Source: an uncultured Aquimarina sp.
GTDB lineage: Bacteria > Bacteroidota > Bacteroidia > Flavobacteriales > Flavobacteriaceae
Reading direction: 5' to 3'
Length of the DNA stretch: 64,000 nucleotides
Assembly (NCBI GenBank): GCA_947492105.1
Contig: CANLMN010000006.1
Location: 117,804-181,803 of the forward strand
Positions 9,496 to 19,053 of this stretch are shown piece after piece. The position numbers and the translations under genes were made by a program. How positions within the stretch are numbered: the stretch's first letter is position 1; every line of letters begins with the position of its first letter. The notes beneath the pieces are model-generated. The model ran no database searches, was not told the DNA's origin, and saw only the letters and a list, made by a program, of their open reading frames with translations.

Positions 9496-11538
9496 CTACT
9501 CTGGATACTCGATTCTGAGATGATAAATGTTCGTTAATTTACGTTTCATGACCTTTTTGATGATCTGAATTTCTTTGAAAGTTATGTCTGCATTCAGAAA
9601 CTGACCATTTTCCATTTGCTTATTAATAATTTTTTCAACTAAGTCATTAATAAGAATGCTTGTTGGACTTTTTAAACTCTTGGAAGCTGCCTCTACACTA
9701 TCTGCCATCATTAATATTGCAGTCTCTCTAGAAAAAGGTATAGGTCCTGGGTATTGAAAATCTGCTATAGCGACATTTTCATCGGTTTCTTTAGCTTTCA
9801 TATAAAAATAATACACCGTACTCGTACCGTGATGTGTTCTAATAAAATCAATTACACGATCTGGTAGTTTGTATTTCTTTGCCAGTTCAATCCCTTTTAT
9901 AGTATGCCCAACAATTATACGAGCACTCGCTAATGGCGACAAAGAATCATGAGGATTAACTGCGGTAGATTGATTTTCTGTAAAATAAGTAGGATTGAGC
10001 ATTTTCCCAATATCATGGTATAAAGCTCCTACCCTTACTAACATAGAATTAGCCCCTATTTCATTGGCAGCAGCCTCAGCGATGTTAGCTACGTTAAGCG
10101 AGTGATGCAAAGTACCGGGAGCCTTGTCTGCTAATTCTCGAAGTAATTTTGAATTTGTATCACTCAGCTCTAATAATGACACGTCTGACACTAAACCAAA
10201 AATCTTTTCAAAAGCATAAATCAATGGATGCACCATAAGAGTTGCCAGCCCACAAAGCACAAATAATCCTATATCCAACGGATCCACTCCTTGAAAACTC
10301 CCTTCATGAATAATATGAAAAGCCAAATAGGCAATGATATATACAAGTGTTATCTGCCCTACAGAAATAAATAAATTAGCACGTTTGTATAATTCTGATA
10401 TCGTCAACACACTCACGATCCCTGCCATAATCTGCAAAAACATATACTCATAACTATCAGGAACCACAAAACCGAGCAACAAAACTGTTATTACATGTGT
10501 AAAAAGCCCTATTCTAGTATCAAAAAAGGCATTGATAACCAAAGGAAGTATACATAAGGGGATTACATAAATATAGTCTGTATTATAATTGGTAATAGCC
10601 GTGGTCAAAAAAACCATTAGCAAAATATTAAAGAAGATAAAAGTCAGCCTAGTATTATTTTCAAAAACACGAGATCTATACTTTTTAATAAATAATAGCA
10701 ACATTAATAGTGCCATCGATACCAACAACGTGTAACCAAAAACAATCCAATAATAATTACTTTTGCTCCAAACCTGCGATTCATACTCTTTTTTCAACGA
10801 ATTAAGAATCTGTAACTTTTCACCTTCTAACACCTCTCCTTTTGCTATTACTCGACTACCTTTTTCGATACTACCTCGGATAGTTAGCAACAGTTTTTCT
10901 TCTTCCTCCAGTGCTTTTGCCGTAAGCCCTTCGTCAAAGACTACATTGACACGTATTATATCATAAAAAAGCGCTTTAAACTTGGTCTTATGCTTATCAA
11001 AATTACTTTGCAACAATGCTTTATCCAAATAAGAAGTAAGCTTATTAGTGTGCAATAATTTACCTATATTAATGACTTCTACCTCATTGCCCTTTTTTAA
11101 AAAAATATTTCTTCGATAATCATACCCCTTGGAATCCTTAACAACTCCATAGGTATAAATTTCGTTAATAACCTTTTTTCCGAATTTAAAAAGGTTTTTA
11201 TGCTCTGTTTTATTTAGTGATTCAAAATACCCACTAAAAGCATTTTTGTAATCCTTATGAACCTCATTAATGGTCGAAAGATTATAATCAAAATACGGGA
11301 CAATACTTTCTGCAATACTATTTTTTTCGGCTTGAAGTTCCTCGGGGGTTTTAATTATTGCAAAATCAAAAGGTGCATACAGATTCTCGTATTGCCAAGG
11401 TTTTCCTTTTGTAATATCATATTTAAATTTACCAGCCTTGGGAAACAAATACACTATTAAAATTGTAGTTGTAACAAATAAAAAGATTTTATAAATCAGG
11501 GACTGGTTTTTATGAAGCCTATTAATATATGTATTCAT
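9496..11538 (-). CDS. 7TM-HD (PgpH-like) HDIG phosphohydrolase
   Basis: 680 aa from the chosen start. Layout: one N-terminal membrane helix, a long periplasmic 7TMR-HDED domain (about residues 35-260), seven membrane helices (about 264-440), and a cytosolic HD domain with LHHSLNVANIAEAAANEIG and ALYHDIGK (His508-Asp509), then a later HHGTSTVYY. This is the architecture of PgpH, a c-di-AMP phosphodiesterase in Firmicutes; the same substrate in Flavobacteria is an inference. The frame can extend 21 codons upstream to 11601, but MNTYINRLHKNQSLIYKIF looks like the family's usual N-terminus, so 11538 was chosen. Confidence 0.88.
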   Translation of the reverse strand: MNTYINRLHKNQSLIYKIFLFVTTTILIVYLFPKAGKFKYDITKGKPWQYENLYAPFDFAIIKTPEELQAEKNSIAESIVPYFDYNLSTINEVHKDYKNAFSGYFESLNKTEHKNLFKFGKKVINEIYTYGVVKDSKGYDYRRNIFLKKGNEVEVINIGKLLHTNKLTSYLDKALLQSNFDKHKTKFKALFYDIIRVNVVFDEGLTAKALEEEEKLLLTIRGSIEKGSRVIAKGEVLEGEKLQILNSLKKEYESQVWSKSNYYWIVFGYTLLVSMALLMLLLFIKKYRSRVFENNTRLTFIFFNILLMVFLTTAITNYNTDYIYVIPLCILPLVINAFFDTRIGLFTHVITVLLLGFVVPDSYEYMFLQIMAGIVSVLTISELYKRANLFISVGQITLVYIIAYLAFHIIHEGSFQGVDPLDIGLFVLCGLATLMVHPLIYAFEKIFGLVSDVSLLELSDTNSKLLRELADKAPGTLHHSLNVANIAEAAANEIGANSMLVRVGALYHDIGKMLNPTYFTENQSTAVNPHDSLSPLASARIIVGHTIKGIELAKKYKLPDRVIDFIRTHHGTSTVYYFYMKAKETDENVAIADFQYPGPIPFSRETAILMMADSVEAASKSLKSPTSILINDLVEKIINKQMENGQFLNADITFKEIQIIKKVMKRKLTNIYHLRIEYPE

Positions 11539-11886
11539 TTTGCATGATATTCTTGCTTTTACATTCCAAAAAGTAGAACTATAACAAGACCTATTGTTCA
11601 AAAATACTAAAAAAAAAAGGAGAATTGACCTAAGTTACTAGTTGTTGCAAAAATTGTTCATATACTATTAGGTGACTATAAAAGTTATCTCTAGAGAAAC
11701 TTTTGTCAAAAAATAAACTCTGCATATTTTGGCTAGGAATTTATCACTTAAACTTTTTACATAAGTCCGAAAAAACAACCAAAAATCTACCTAATTTCAC
11801 CGTTTTTTCTTCGTTTTACACTAGGTTATTATCGCTATAAAAAAACCTGGACTACTAGTTTAAAAAAAGAAACAATCATGATTTAA
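11539..11886. other. Intergenic gap without a recognisable gene
   Basis: About 350 AT-rich bases between the divergent HD phosphohydrolase and CDGSH genes, including the unlikely 21-codon extension of the former. No coding frame or dispersed repeat is visible. Confidence 0.4.
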
Positions 11887-11911
11887 AATGAATCTTAATA
11901 TAAGATTCATT
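11887..11911. promoter_or_regulatory. Perfect hairpin just upstream of the CDGSH gene
   Basis: Arms AATGAATCTTA and TAAGATTCATT with a 3-base spacer, followed by a T-rich stretch, ending 24 bases before the ATG at 11936. It could be an operator, a leader hairpin or a weak terminator. Confidence 0.4.
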
Positions 11912-11935
11912 ATTTTTAAATAAAAATATAACGTC

Positions 11936-12175
11936 ATGAACAAACCAATACGTGGTGGTGATTCTCCAATCATTAAACCCCTAAAAGCAAACAAAACATA
12001 TTCTTGGTGCACTTGTGGATACAGTAAAGACCAACCTCTTTGTGATGGAGCGCACAAAGAAGCTAATTGCACTCCTTCTTTAAAATTTCAAGTAGAGGAA
12101 GAAAAATCATACGCTCTATGCACTTGCAAACAAACGAGTAACCCTCCTTTTTGCGACGGAAATCACAACTTATAA
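11936..12175 (+). CDS. Tandem CDGSH iron-sulfur domain protein
   Basis: 79 aa with two CDGSH motifs. The first has Cys25, Cys27, Cys36 and His40 (CTCGYSKDQPLCDGAH); the second has Cys62, Cys64, Cys73 and His77 (CTCKQTSNPPFCDGNH). Each three-Cys one-His set binds a [2Fe-2S] cluster, as in the mitoNEET family, and double-motif bacterial forms of about 70-80 aa are common. No transmembrane anchor, so cytosolic. Role probably in iron-sulfur or redox homeostasis; the exact partner is unknown. It stands alone with its own upstream hairpin. Confidence 0.9.
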   Translation: MNKPIRGGDSPIIKPLKANKTYSWCTCGYSKDQPLCDGAHKEANCTPSLKFQVEEEKSYALCTCKQTSNPPFCDGNHNL

Positions 12176-12184
12176 TTTATATCA

Positions 12185-12321
12185 TTTAAAAAATAATTAT
12201 AAGCCATAAGAAGCTTCTTTTTCTACTATAATTTCGCTATTAAATTAAATCGTAGCCGCGGTTATGCTTGAATTTTATAGTCGAAATTATTTTGATCTAC
12301 AATTACATTTTGACCGGTACT
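12185..12321 (+). repeat. Dispersed palindromic repeat, type I copy
   Basis: Matches the type I consensus: ATTTAAA-like left end, CTTCTTTTTCTACTAT, core hairpin CGTAGCCGCGGTTATG, then TTTTGATCTACAATTACATT and the right end ACCGGTA. Other type I copies lie near 23.2, 34.9, 45.9, 56.1 and 58.2 kb. The next 180 bases (12322-12502) hold no gene or repeat that I recognise. Confidence 0.8.
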
Positions 12322-12502
12322 AAACGGATCTTAATGTTTCGTTATCAACAGAAAATGAAACAAAATTTGAATACATAAGGCGTCTTTTCAAAATTCATAG
12401 CAACGATACGGATGAGAAAAGTAACAAAATATAAGCCAGTACGACCCGTTTTTTGAGGAAAAAAGAAAAAGGTAAGATGAGTTCATTAATTGGTAAATAA
12501 TA

Positions 12503-12536
12503 AAGAGGGGTATTAGAAATTTCTAATACCCCTCTT
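12503..12536 (-). terminator. Terminator of lpdA: perfect 34-bp palindrome
   Basis: Two 17-base arms (AAGAGGGGTATTAGAAA and its exact complement) with no unpaired loop in the DNA, 38 bases after the lpdA stop codon. Confidence 0.85.
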
Positions 12537-12573
12537 TATTTATACACGAAATACCTCCTAAAAAAGTGGCATT

Positions 12574-13980
12574 CTAAACATGTAATGCTCTATTTTCTGT
12601 AGCTGCCAATGCCGCTTCTTTTATTGCTTCTGAAAATGTCGGATGCGCATGTGACATTCTTGAAATATCTTCTGCACTCGCACGAAACTCCATTGCTGTT
12701 ACTCCTTCTGCTATCAAGTCCGCACATCTAGCTCCTATCATATGCACCCCTAGAACTTCGTCAGTTTTTTCGTCTGCAAGAATTTTCACAAAACCATCCA
12801 AATCCATGCTTGCACGAGCTCTACCTAGTGCTCTAAAAGGAAACTGTCCTGATTTATAAGCAACACCAGCCTCTTTTAATTCATCTTCTGTCTTGCCTAC
12901 TGCAGCCACTTCTGGCCAAGTATACACTACACCTGGAATCAAGTTATAATCGATATGAGGTTTTTGCCCCGCAATTGATTCTGCAACAAATGTCCCTTCT
13001 TCTTCGGCTTTATGTGCTAACATGGCACCTTTGATAACATCACCAATAGCATAAATATTAGAAGTTGCTGTTTGTAAATGATCATTTACTACAACCTGTC
13101 CTCGTTCATTAATCTCTACACCTGCTGCATTTGCATTAAGCCCGTCTGTGTAAGGGCGACGACCTACAGAAACAAGGCAATAATCACCTTTGAATTCTAC
13201 TGGATTGCCTTTTTTATCATCTGCCGTTACAATTACCTCTTTTTCTGTTCCATTGACAGCCGTAACCTTGTGCGAAAGATAAAACTTAACACCTTGTTTC
13301 TTTAAAACTTTTGTTAATTCCTTGGACAATGCTCTATCCATTCCTGGAATAATTCTATCCATATATTCCACAACAGAAACTTCGGCTCCAAGACGTCGAT
13401 ATACTTGACCTAATTCTAATCCTATCACTCCGCCACCAATGATCACTAGATGCTTAGGTATTTCTTTAAGCTTCAATGCTTCTGTAGAAGTGATAACTCG
13501 TTTTTTGTCTATTGTAATAAAAGGCAAGGTTGATGGTTTTGAACCTGTTGCAATAATCGTATGTTTAGCCTCAATAGTTGTAGTATTTTCCGAGGCATCT
13601 GTGATATCTATATGAGTTGCATCTTTGAAAGCGCCTACACCTTCAAAGACAGTGATTTTATTCTTATCCATCAAAAACTTCACTCCAGCACAGGTTTGAT
13701 CCACCACTGCTTGCTTGCGGCCTATCATTTTTTCTAGATTCACCTTAACCTCACCGGGTAATTCAATTCCATGGGTATCAAAATGTTTCACTGCTTCTTC
13801 GTAATGATGTGAAGAATCGAGTAAAGCCTTACTGGGAATACACCCTACATTGAGACAAGTACCCCCCAATGTGCTATACTTTTCGATAATTGCGGTTTTC
13901 ATTCCTAATTGTGCACAGCGTATTGCTGCTACATATCCGCCAGGACCAGAGCCGATAACGGCTACATCAAATGTACTCAT
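12574..13980 (-). CDS. lpdA: Dihydrolipoyl dehydrogenase (E3)
   Basis: 468 aa from the chosen start. FAD-binding VIGSGPGGYVAAI at residues 8-20, the redox-active disulfide pair Cys42/Cys47 in GGTCLNVGCIPSKALL, the NAD-binding GGGVIGLELGQVYRRLG, the second FAD motif YAIGDV, and the catalytic His-Glu pair in SHAHPTFSEAI near the C-terminus are all present. It reoxidises the lipoyl groups of 2-oxoacid dehydrogenase complexes and the glycine cleavage H protein. An E1 fusion and gcvT lie elsewhere in this window, but not in the same operon. The frame extends upstream by 21 codons; MSTFDVAVIG at 13980 is the usual family start. Confidence 0.96.
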   Translation of the reverse strand: MSTFDVAVIGSGPGGYVAAIRCAQLGMKTAIIEKYSTLGGTCLNVGCIPSKALLDSSHHYEEAVKHFDTHGIELPGEVKVNLEKMIGRKQAVVDQTCAGVKFLMDKNKITVFEGVGAFKDATHIDITDASENTTTIEAKHTIIATGSKPSTLPFITIDKKRVITSTEALKLKEIPKHLVIIGGGVIGLELGQVYRRLGAEVSVVEYMDRIIPGMDRALSKELTKVLKKQGVKFYLSHKVTAVNGTEKEVIVTADDKKGNPVEFKGDYCLVSVGRRPYTDGLNANAAGVEINERGQVVVNDHLQTATSNIYAIGDVIKGAMLAHKAEEEGTFVAESIAGQKPHIDYNLIPGVVYTWPEVAAVGKTEDELKEAGVAYKSGQFPFRALGRARASMDLDGFVKILADEKTDEVLGVHMIGARCADLIAEGVTAMEFRASAEDISRMSHAHPTFSEAIKEAALAATENRALHV

Positions 13981-14280
13981 ATATTTTTGTTCTTTTACTT
14001 CTAAATTACCTCTCATAAAAAAAACCCCCTTAACAGTAATCAAAATTCATTAAGAAAATTTATTACTCCGTCGGGTTTTCGGGTATAAATTTACAAATGT
14101 TTTATAGTCTGTAACGTTTTTTATTGTAGAATTACTTCAAATTATACGATTATTACGCCCTAAGGGTTCTATTAGCAAGTTTAGACTAAATGCAGATCAA
14201 CATTCCCAAACAAAACAATCTACCTATAAAAACTTAAATTTAAACAATTTACACCTTCCTATTTCTAAATAACACTGTTA

Positions 14281-14402
14281 TTTTTTTATGTAAAAACACC
14301 GTGATGCTATTGCATAGCCTTGGCTATGCAATATAGGAACAAGGCATTTAGATGAAAAAAGAACAAGGCGATATGGGACATCATATAGCTAATTTGGTAT
14401 AA
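14281..14402 (+). repeat. Dispersed palindromic repeat, type II copy
   Basis: Type II consensus: TTTTTTTATGTAAAAACACC, core GCATAGCCTTGGCTATGC, AACAAGGCATTTAGATGAAA, AACAAGGCGATATG and the right end AGCTAATTTGGTATA. It directly abuts a type III copy. Confidence 0.8.
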
Positions 14403-14403
14403 C

Positions 14404-14562
14404 ACCATTTATCCTTTGAATTTACTGAGATAAAATTTTCTTTTTCCCCCTCAATTCCAGCATAAAAATAAACCATAACTACGGCTATGCTTGATGTTTC
14501 TGCTGAAACTGAAACAAAAAAATCTTAATTTTTCTTTCTGGTAAATTCAAACAACAAATGGT
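14404..14562. repeat. Dispersed palindromic repeat, type III copy
   Basis: About 160-bp imperfect palindrome bounded by ACCATTT and AAATGGT. Left arm CCTTTGAATTTACTGAGAT and right arm CTGGTAAATTCAAACAAC are near complements; the centre carries AACTACGGCTATGC flanked by two halves resembling CAGCTTCAGC and GCTGAAACTG. Near-full copies occur at 52.9 and 55.9 kb. Confidence 0.8.
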
Positions 14563-14639
14563 ATAAGTACCTAAGACTCTATTTCACCTTGACTTCCCCA
14601 AAAAAACACCTTCTAATTTACAAACCCTATTATCACAAA

Positions 14640-14672
14640 AAAAGCAATCATTAAGTATTAATGATTGCTTTT
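14640..14672 (-). terminator. Terminator of the kinase/response regulator genes
   Basis: Arms AAAAGCAATCATTAA and TTAATGATTGCTTTT with a 3-base loop, 32 bases after the response regulator stop. Confidence 0.85.
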
Positions 14673-14704
14673 ACATTATGGCGTATGCTAAATGAACAGT
14701 TTCC

Positions 14705-15376
14705 TTACACAAAACCTCTATTACGTGCTTCTTCTATAAGACGCTCATCTCCTGCTTTTTCTAGAGAGAACAATTCTTTCATATGAATTTTTCTCTTTTC
14801 AATAGCACTCAAGGAAAGGCTTACGTATTTGCTCAAATTTTTAGTTTTGATTCCTCTAGACAAATAGTATAGAATCTTGAGGTTTTTCTCATCTAGTGAG
14901 AAATTATTTGAAATTGTCTTTCTAAAGTGGTCATTTACCGTAGCACTGAAATAAGATCTACCTGCTGCTATCTGATTAAATGCTTGTAGCAATTCCATAG
15001 AAGTTAAATCACTTTTAACTAAAAACCCAATAGGATTTACATTTTTGATAATATTGTGTATCCTGTAATCTTCTCTGTGCATTGTCAAAACGACGACTCT
15101 AATATCTGGCAAAAGCTTTTGAGCTATTTTTGCCAAATCTTCTCCACATGTAATTGTTCCATCTGCAGAAGGCGGCAATTTGATATCCACAAACATTATA
15201 TCATAGTTAACGCCAAGCGCAGACTCTTTAAGTAAATCGTGGGCTCTATCACAATCATTCGCAATATCGATTGCTAGATCATATTCTTTTTGATGCTCCC
15301 CCAAAAGTGTAGTTTTGTAACTGTCGATAATCATAGGATGATCATCGATCATAAGAACTTGTAATTCTTTTTTCAT
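14705..15376 (-). CDS. NarL/LuxR-type response regulator
   Basis: 223 aa from the chosen start MKKELQVLMIDDHPMIIDSY. Receiver domain with the acidic pair Asp-Asp in MIDDHP, phosphoacceptor Asp in YDIMFVDIKLP, Thr in VVVLTMH and Lys in GFLVKSD. The C-terminal LuxR-type helix-turn-helix spans roughly residues 160-220 (LKILYYLSRGIKTKNLSKY, SLSAIEKRKIHMKELF). The gene follows the TPR histidine kinase at 15520, the normal partner for this class. Two upstream in-frame Met codons (up to 15400) are less like the family start. Targets unknown. Confidence 0.88.
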   Translation of the reverse strand: MKKELQVLMIDDHPMIIDSYKTTLLGEHQKEYDLAIDIANDCDRAHDLLKESALGVNYDIMFVDIKLPPSADGTITCGEDLAKIAQKLLPDIRVVVLTMHREDYRIHNIIKNVNPIGFLVKSDLTSMELLQAFNQIAAGRSYFSATVNDHFRKTISNNFSLDEKNLKILYYLSRGIKTKNLSKYVSLSLSAIEKRKIHMKELFSLEKAGDERLIEEARNRGFV

Positions 15377-15519
15377 AAACATAGTTTTAGTACCGTTCAA
15401 ATACTGTTAAAATTAGCGTGTTTTAAGAATATATTATCCAAAAAGGAAAATATTAACATTTTAGCAAATAGGGAGGGAGCGCTAAATGTTGATACAAAGT
15501 ATACTTCTTTTAAAATTAT

Positions 15520-17550
15520 TTATTCTGGAAGTGCTAAGGTAACAACGACCTTTGCTCCTGGTCCTTCATTATTTGTAAATGAAACCGAACCTTTAATTTC
15601 TTTTACTCTAGAAGAAATATTTTTCAAACCTATTCCTTTCTTAATATTGTATTTCTTGAAACCAATTCCGTCATCTAAAATAGTTATTTTTATTTGATCT
15701 GCAACAATATCGAAGCGAATTTCTACATTTTTTGCCTGAGAATGCTTAGCAATATTCTGCAAAGCCTCCTGTATGATACGGTATATATTGATTTTTACTG
15801 CGTCTTTTATTTCTTCCCAAATAATTGCGGGATGGTTTTCAAATTCATAGCCTAATTTATGAATCTCGCTGTGCTCGCGGACTAATTTCTCTACCACTTC
15901 TACAAAGGCTACTTCTGAAATAAAGGTATTTGAACTCAAATCATGCGAGATTCTGCGGATTTCCTTTTCAATACTTGCCAATTCAGAGATATACTCTCCT
16001 CTTTTAGGAGCCTGATCATCCCCTTGCCTTTGATTAAGTCCATCTAACCCTAATCTAGTACCAAAAAGACGTCCTAGCACACCGTCATGCAATTCTTCTG
16101 AGACACGTCTCTTTTCTAACTGACGTCCTTCCTCTAACTTGACTTGTTGAGAAAGCATAAGACGATAAATTTCCTCATTTGCCTTGCGTTGCTCTTGAGC
16201 AAATATCAGTTCTTTATTACGTTGTTGTTGTTTGAATATTACAAAAAGAAGTATCGCTAACAACAAAATTCCAGCTATCACCAAAATAAGCAGTTCCTTC
16301 TGTTTGGTTACTTTTTCCTTTTCTTCTTCCAAAATATCTGTTTCAAAACGAATACGTGCAAACTGATCTCGTGTCGTACGTTCTTGCTGCTGCAAACTAT
16401 CATTTAAATGAATATAGCGTTGCGCATTGAATAAAGCCTCTTTATCCTCTGAGACTTTTGACAACAATAACAAAGCACTCAAGAGATCTGCATTATAATC
16501 GTGTTTTTTTGCCAACATTCTTACATCTGTGGCACATTTTTTAGATTTTTCCAAAGCCCCTGTAGATCGAAAATACTCTGCCAAATGTAATTTAATAGAA
16601 ATTTTTGCCTTGACATTATCCTTAGTATTAGCAATGGTATCACAAATTTTCAATGGCTTATAAAACAGATCAGGCAACTCTCTAAAATCTCCTAATCGAA
16701 ATTTTGCATATGCTATATTATCAAGAATAATAGCATAAAAACCAGGACTTTTGGCCATCACTTCTTTATAAGTCAATGCCTTTTTATATACCTCAATGGC
16801 CTCTAAATAAACTCCTTTTTTCTCATAAGTTAACCCCAAATTGTTTAATGAAATAACTTGACTAGAAGGAGAAGCTACAATTTTCTTGGCATACTCATAC
16901 GCACTCTCATGATACTTAATCGCATCCTCGTACCTTCCTAGTTCACTAGAAATTATCCCCAAATTATTGTAGGAAGAAAAAAGTTGAAAATAATTTTCAC
17001 TACCCTCAAAACATTTCAAGGCTCGAATGGTTGTAACTTCACTTCCAGTATAATCCTTTACATTTTTTTGAGCAATAGCCATACTCAAAAGCGTTCTTCC
17101 TTCCAAAACTTTCTCTTCTAATTTATGATAAATTTTGCTAGATTGAAAAAAAGAGTAATAAGCGCTATCTAGTTGTGATTTGTTACGGTAATAAATTCCC
17201 GAATTACGCAGGCTACCTGCAATTTTCAGCGAATCATTCTGAAAAACTGCTTGATCATAGACCTCCTTATTTAATTCCAAGAACAATTTCTCATCACCCA
17301 TAAGATAATATACTCTCGAAATTTCTAATAGAAAAGTAGTTTTGGCAACATCATCTGCCATTTTTTTAACCAATCCATGAGCATTTTGCAGATGCCTTAA
17401 TCTCAAATCTTTATCTAAATCTTTGTTCCTGGCCTGATCTATATACGTCTTAATATCTTTTTCAGAAAAATTTTGAGATTTCATGTCTGAACATAAAAAC
17501 AAAAAAATACAGATAATTATTTTAAAAAATAATGCCTTAGCGTGAACCAC
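15520..17550 (-). CDS. TPR-containing sensor histidine kinase (HisKA_3 type)
   Basis: 676 aa. N-terminal signal or anchor (residues 5-25), then a periplasmic TPR array at about 60-390 (for example SSYNNLGIISSELGRYEDAI, SLNNLGLTYEKKGVYLEAIE), one transmembrane helix at 421-440, a short coiled segment, the HisKA_3 dimerisation domain with His488 in RRVSEELHDGVLGRLFGTRL, and a HATPase domain ending at residue 676 with DDGIGF and GIGLKNISSRV. It pairs with the LuxR-type regulator 119 bases downstream. TPR-fused kinases of this form are frequent in Bacteroidetes; the signal sensed is unknown. Confidence 0.9.
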   Translation of the reverse strand: MVHAKALFFKIIICIFLFLCSDMKSQNFSEKDIKTYIDQARNKDLDKDLRLRHLQNAHGLVKKMADDVAKTTFLLEISRVYYLMGDEKLFLELNKEVYDQAVFQNDSLKIAGSLRNSGIYYRNKSQLDSAYYSFFQSSKIYHKLEEKVLEGRTLLSMAIAQKNVKDYTGSEVTTIRALKCFEGSENYFQLFSSYNNLGIISSELGRYEDAIKYHESAYEYAKKIVASPSSQVISLNNLGLTYEKKGVYLEAIEVYKKALTYKEVMAKSPGFYAIILDNIAYAKFRLGDFRELPDLFYKPLKICDTIANTKDNVKAKISIKLHLAEYFRSTGALEKSKKCATDVRMLAKKHDYNADLLSALLLLSKVSEDKEALFNAQRYIHLNDSLQQQERTTRDQFARIRFETDILEEEKEKVTKQKELLILVIAGILLLAILLFVIFKQQQRNKELIFAQEQRKANEEIYRLMLSQQVKLEEGRQLEKRRVSEELHDGVLGRLFGTRLGLDGLNQRQGDDQAPKRGEYISELASIEKEIRRISHDLSSNTFISEVAFVEVVEKLVREHSEIHKLGYEFENHPAIIWEEIKDAVKINIYRIIQEALQNIAKHSQAKNVEIRFDIVADQIKITILDDGIGFKKYNIKKGIGLKNISSRVKEIKGSVSFTNNEGPGAKVVVTLALPE

Positions 17551-17610
17551 TTGTATAAAAATTGAATGAAAAAAAATATTGATATGGAGGAGTCTTTAAC
17601 TCAAAAATAT

Positions 17611-17642
17611 AAAAAAAGCTCCTATTAATAGGAGCTTTTTTT
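17611..17642 (-). terminator. Terminator of the DxDGD-repeat lipoprotein gene
   Basis: Perfect palindrome AGCTCCTATT/AATAGGAGCT flanked by A and T runs, 52 bases after the stop at 17695. It also separates this gene from the kinase. Confidence 0.85.
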
Positions 17643-17694
17643 ATATTTATTGTGATTTACTTAAATATCACAGGGATTTAGGTTGGTTTCGTTA

Positions 17695-17937
17695 CTACAT
17701 TCCTTCATCTCCATCAATATCTGTCATAGATTCGTCTCCATCAATATCTGTCATAGACTCATCTCCATCAATATCCGTCATAGATTCATCGCCATCTATG
17801 TCTGTCATAGATTCATCTCCATCAATATCTGCCAAATTCTGAATTTCAACATCATTAACATTTACATCTTCAGCTTCACAAGCAATTAAAAAAGTAGTCA
17901 TAAAAAGGATAGCAAATGTATATTTTAAAGTTTTCAT
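17695..17937 (-). CDS. Small lipoprotein with five DIDGDE nonapeptide repeats
   Basis: 80 aa from MKTLKYTFAILFMTTFLIAC. A lipobox (FLIAC) gives a lipid-modified Cys20 followed by EAED, an acidic signal consistent with surface export. After a short linker the whole C-terminus is five tandem copies of a nine-residue unit, (T/A)DIDGDE(S/G)M. The D-x-D-G-D spacing resembles calcium-binding loops of EF-hand or dockerin type, though the flanking helices are absent. The underlying 27-bp DNA repeats are near-identical, so copy number may vary. A 19-codon upstream extension (to 17994) lacks support. Function unknown; the closest idea is a calcium-binding or acidic surface peptide. Confidence 0.7.
   Translation of the reverse strand: MKTLKYTFAILFMTTFLIACEAEDVNVNDVEIQNLADIDGDESMTDIDGDESMTDIDGDESMTDIDGDESMTDIDGDEGM
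17698..17832 (-). repeat. Five 27-bp tandem repeats inside the small lipoprotein gene
   Basis: Units read on the plus strand as variants of TCTCCATCAATATCTGTCAT, offset by 27 bases, differing only at scattered positions. They encode the (T/A)DIDGDE(S/G)M units. Confidence 0.85.
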
Positions 17938-18980
17938 CTTCTTAGTTTTTAGGGTTGGTATAGGGGTAGCATTTGGACACAAGTATCTCATCATACTATA
18001 TACCTATATGTATAGTTTTTAAATCTTCGTAATTTTCTTAAAGGGAACTCTGTACTGCGCAGTGTGATTTTAGTCTTATGAATTAATAATTTCTACTGTC
18101 CCCACTGTATAAATTAATAATTTCATTTGATTTCAAATCGGTACTTAAAGGCTTGTACCCTACCTCTTTCGTACACTTCAAAGGTATGAGAAATCTAAGA
18201 TGTACAAAAGGAATTATGGACACTTATAGTGAATGACACTGTTATAGTAGCAAATGTATACTACACACTAGTGATTAACACATTATTAACAAAAATGATT
18301 CTGTAAGCATAATATTTTAGTCGTTTTTTAAACAAAAAACTAAAGTAATACATCAATAATTCTCAAAAATACTACTATAATTTTAGAAGTCAAAAATGCC
18401 CTACAAATTATAGGGATTATTAAAAACGATATTTAAATTATTAATTTACAGACAAAAAAGTAGCTAAACACCTATATATAATATCAAAAATGACGTATAT
18501 CGCTAACTAAAAAACCGTAAATTCCATAATTTTTTTGGAAAAACGTTTGAATTTTTTAAGAAATATATATGATTTAACTTTAAATTAAGAATCAACTTAT
18601 ACATTATAGCACATAAACACCTATTAAATGGTCTAAACGAAATCCTTTGAGAGGTTTTACTCCCAATCCAAGACACTGAAATTGTATCTTACAAAAAATG
18701 AGTTAAGTCCCAAAAGGACTATTTGTCCTTGCCTCTCGTAAACTTATCTTGACGACCTTTTCTATTGGTTTCAAATAAAAACGAAACTTCTTCAAAAAAA
18801 GTGCCATATCATTTTTATATCCTACTCTAGAAGTACTGATATTTTTGATTAAAGGATCAAGGGGTTTATTTAGATACAAAAGAAGAGAAAAAAAGAATCA
18901 TGATATGTTATACCAAATTAGTTATAACCAAAAGGTATTACAGAACAAAAAACGGGAAGCCGCCGTTTTATTGACCTCAT
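17938..18980. other. Long gap without a recognisable gene
   Basis: Just over 1 kb, AT-rich, with stops in all frames. Only very short frames exist, for example 16 codons near 18187. It contains an isolated 18-base piece (TATACCAAATTAGTTATA near 18911) like the end of the type II dispersed repeat in reverse. Promoters for the small lipoprotein would lie at the left end. No RNA gene was recognised. Confidence 0.5.
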
Positions 18981-19017
18981 AAAAAAAGTGCAGGCATCCA
19001 TATTTGGACACCTGCAC
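18981..19017 (-). terminator. Terminator of the LytTR regulator gene
   Basis: Hairpin GTGCAGGCATCCA / TGGACACCTGCAC with two mismatches and a 4-base loop, followed on the minus strand by seven T, 37 bases after the stop. Confidence 0.8.
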
Positions 19018-19053
19018 CTATCAATTAACTAAAAGTTCAAGTACTGAATATAC

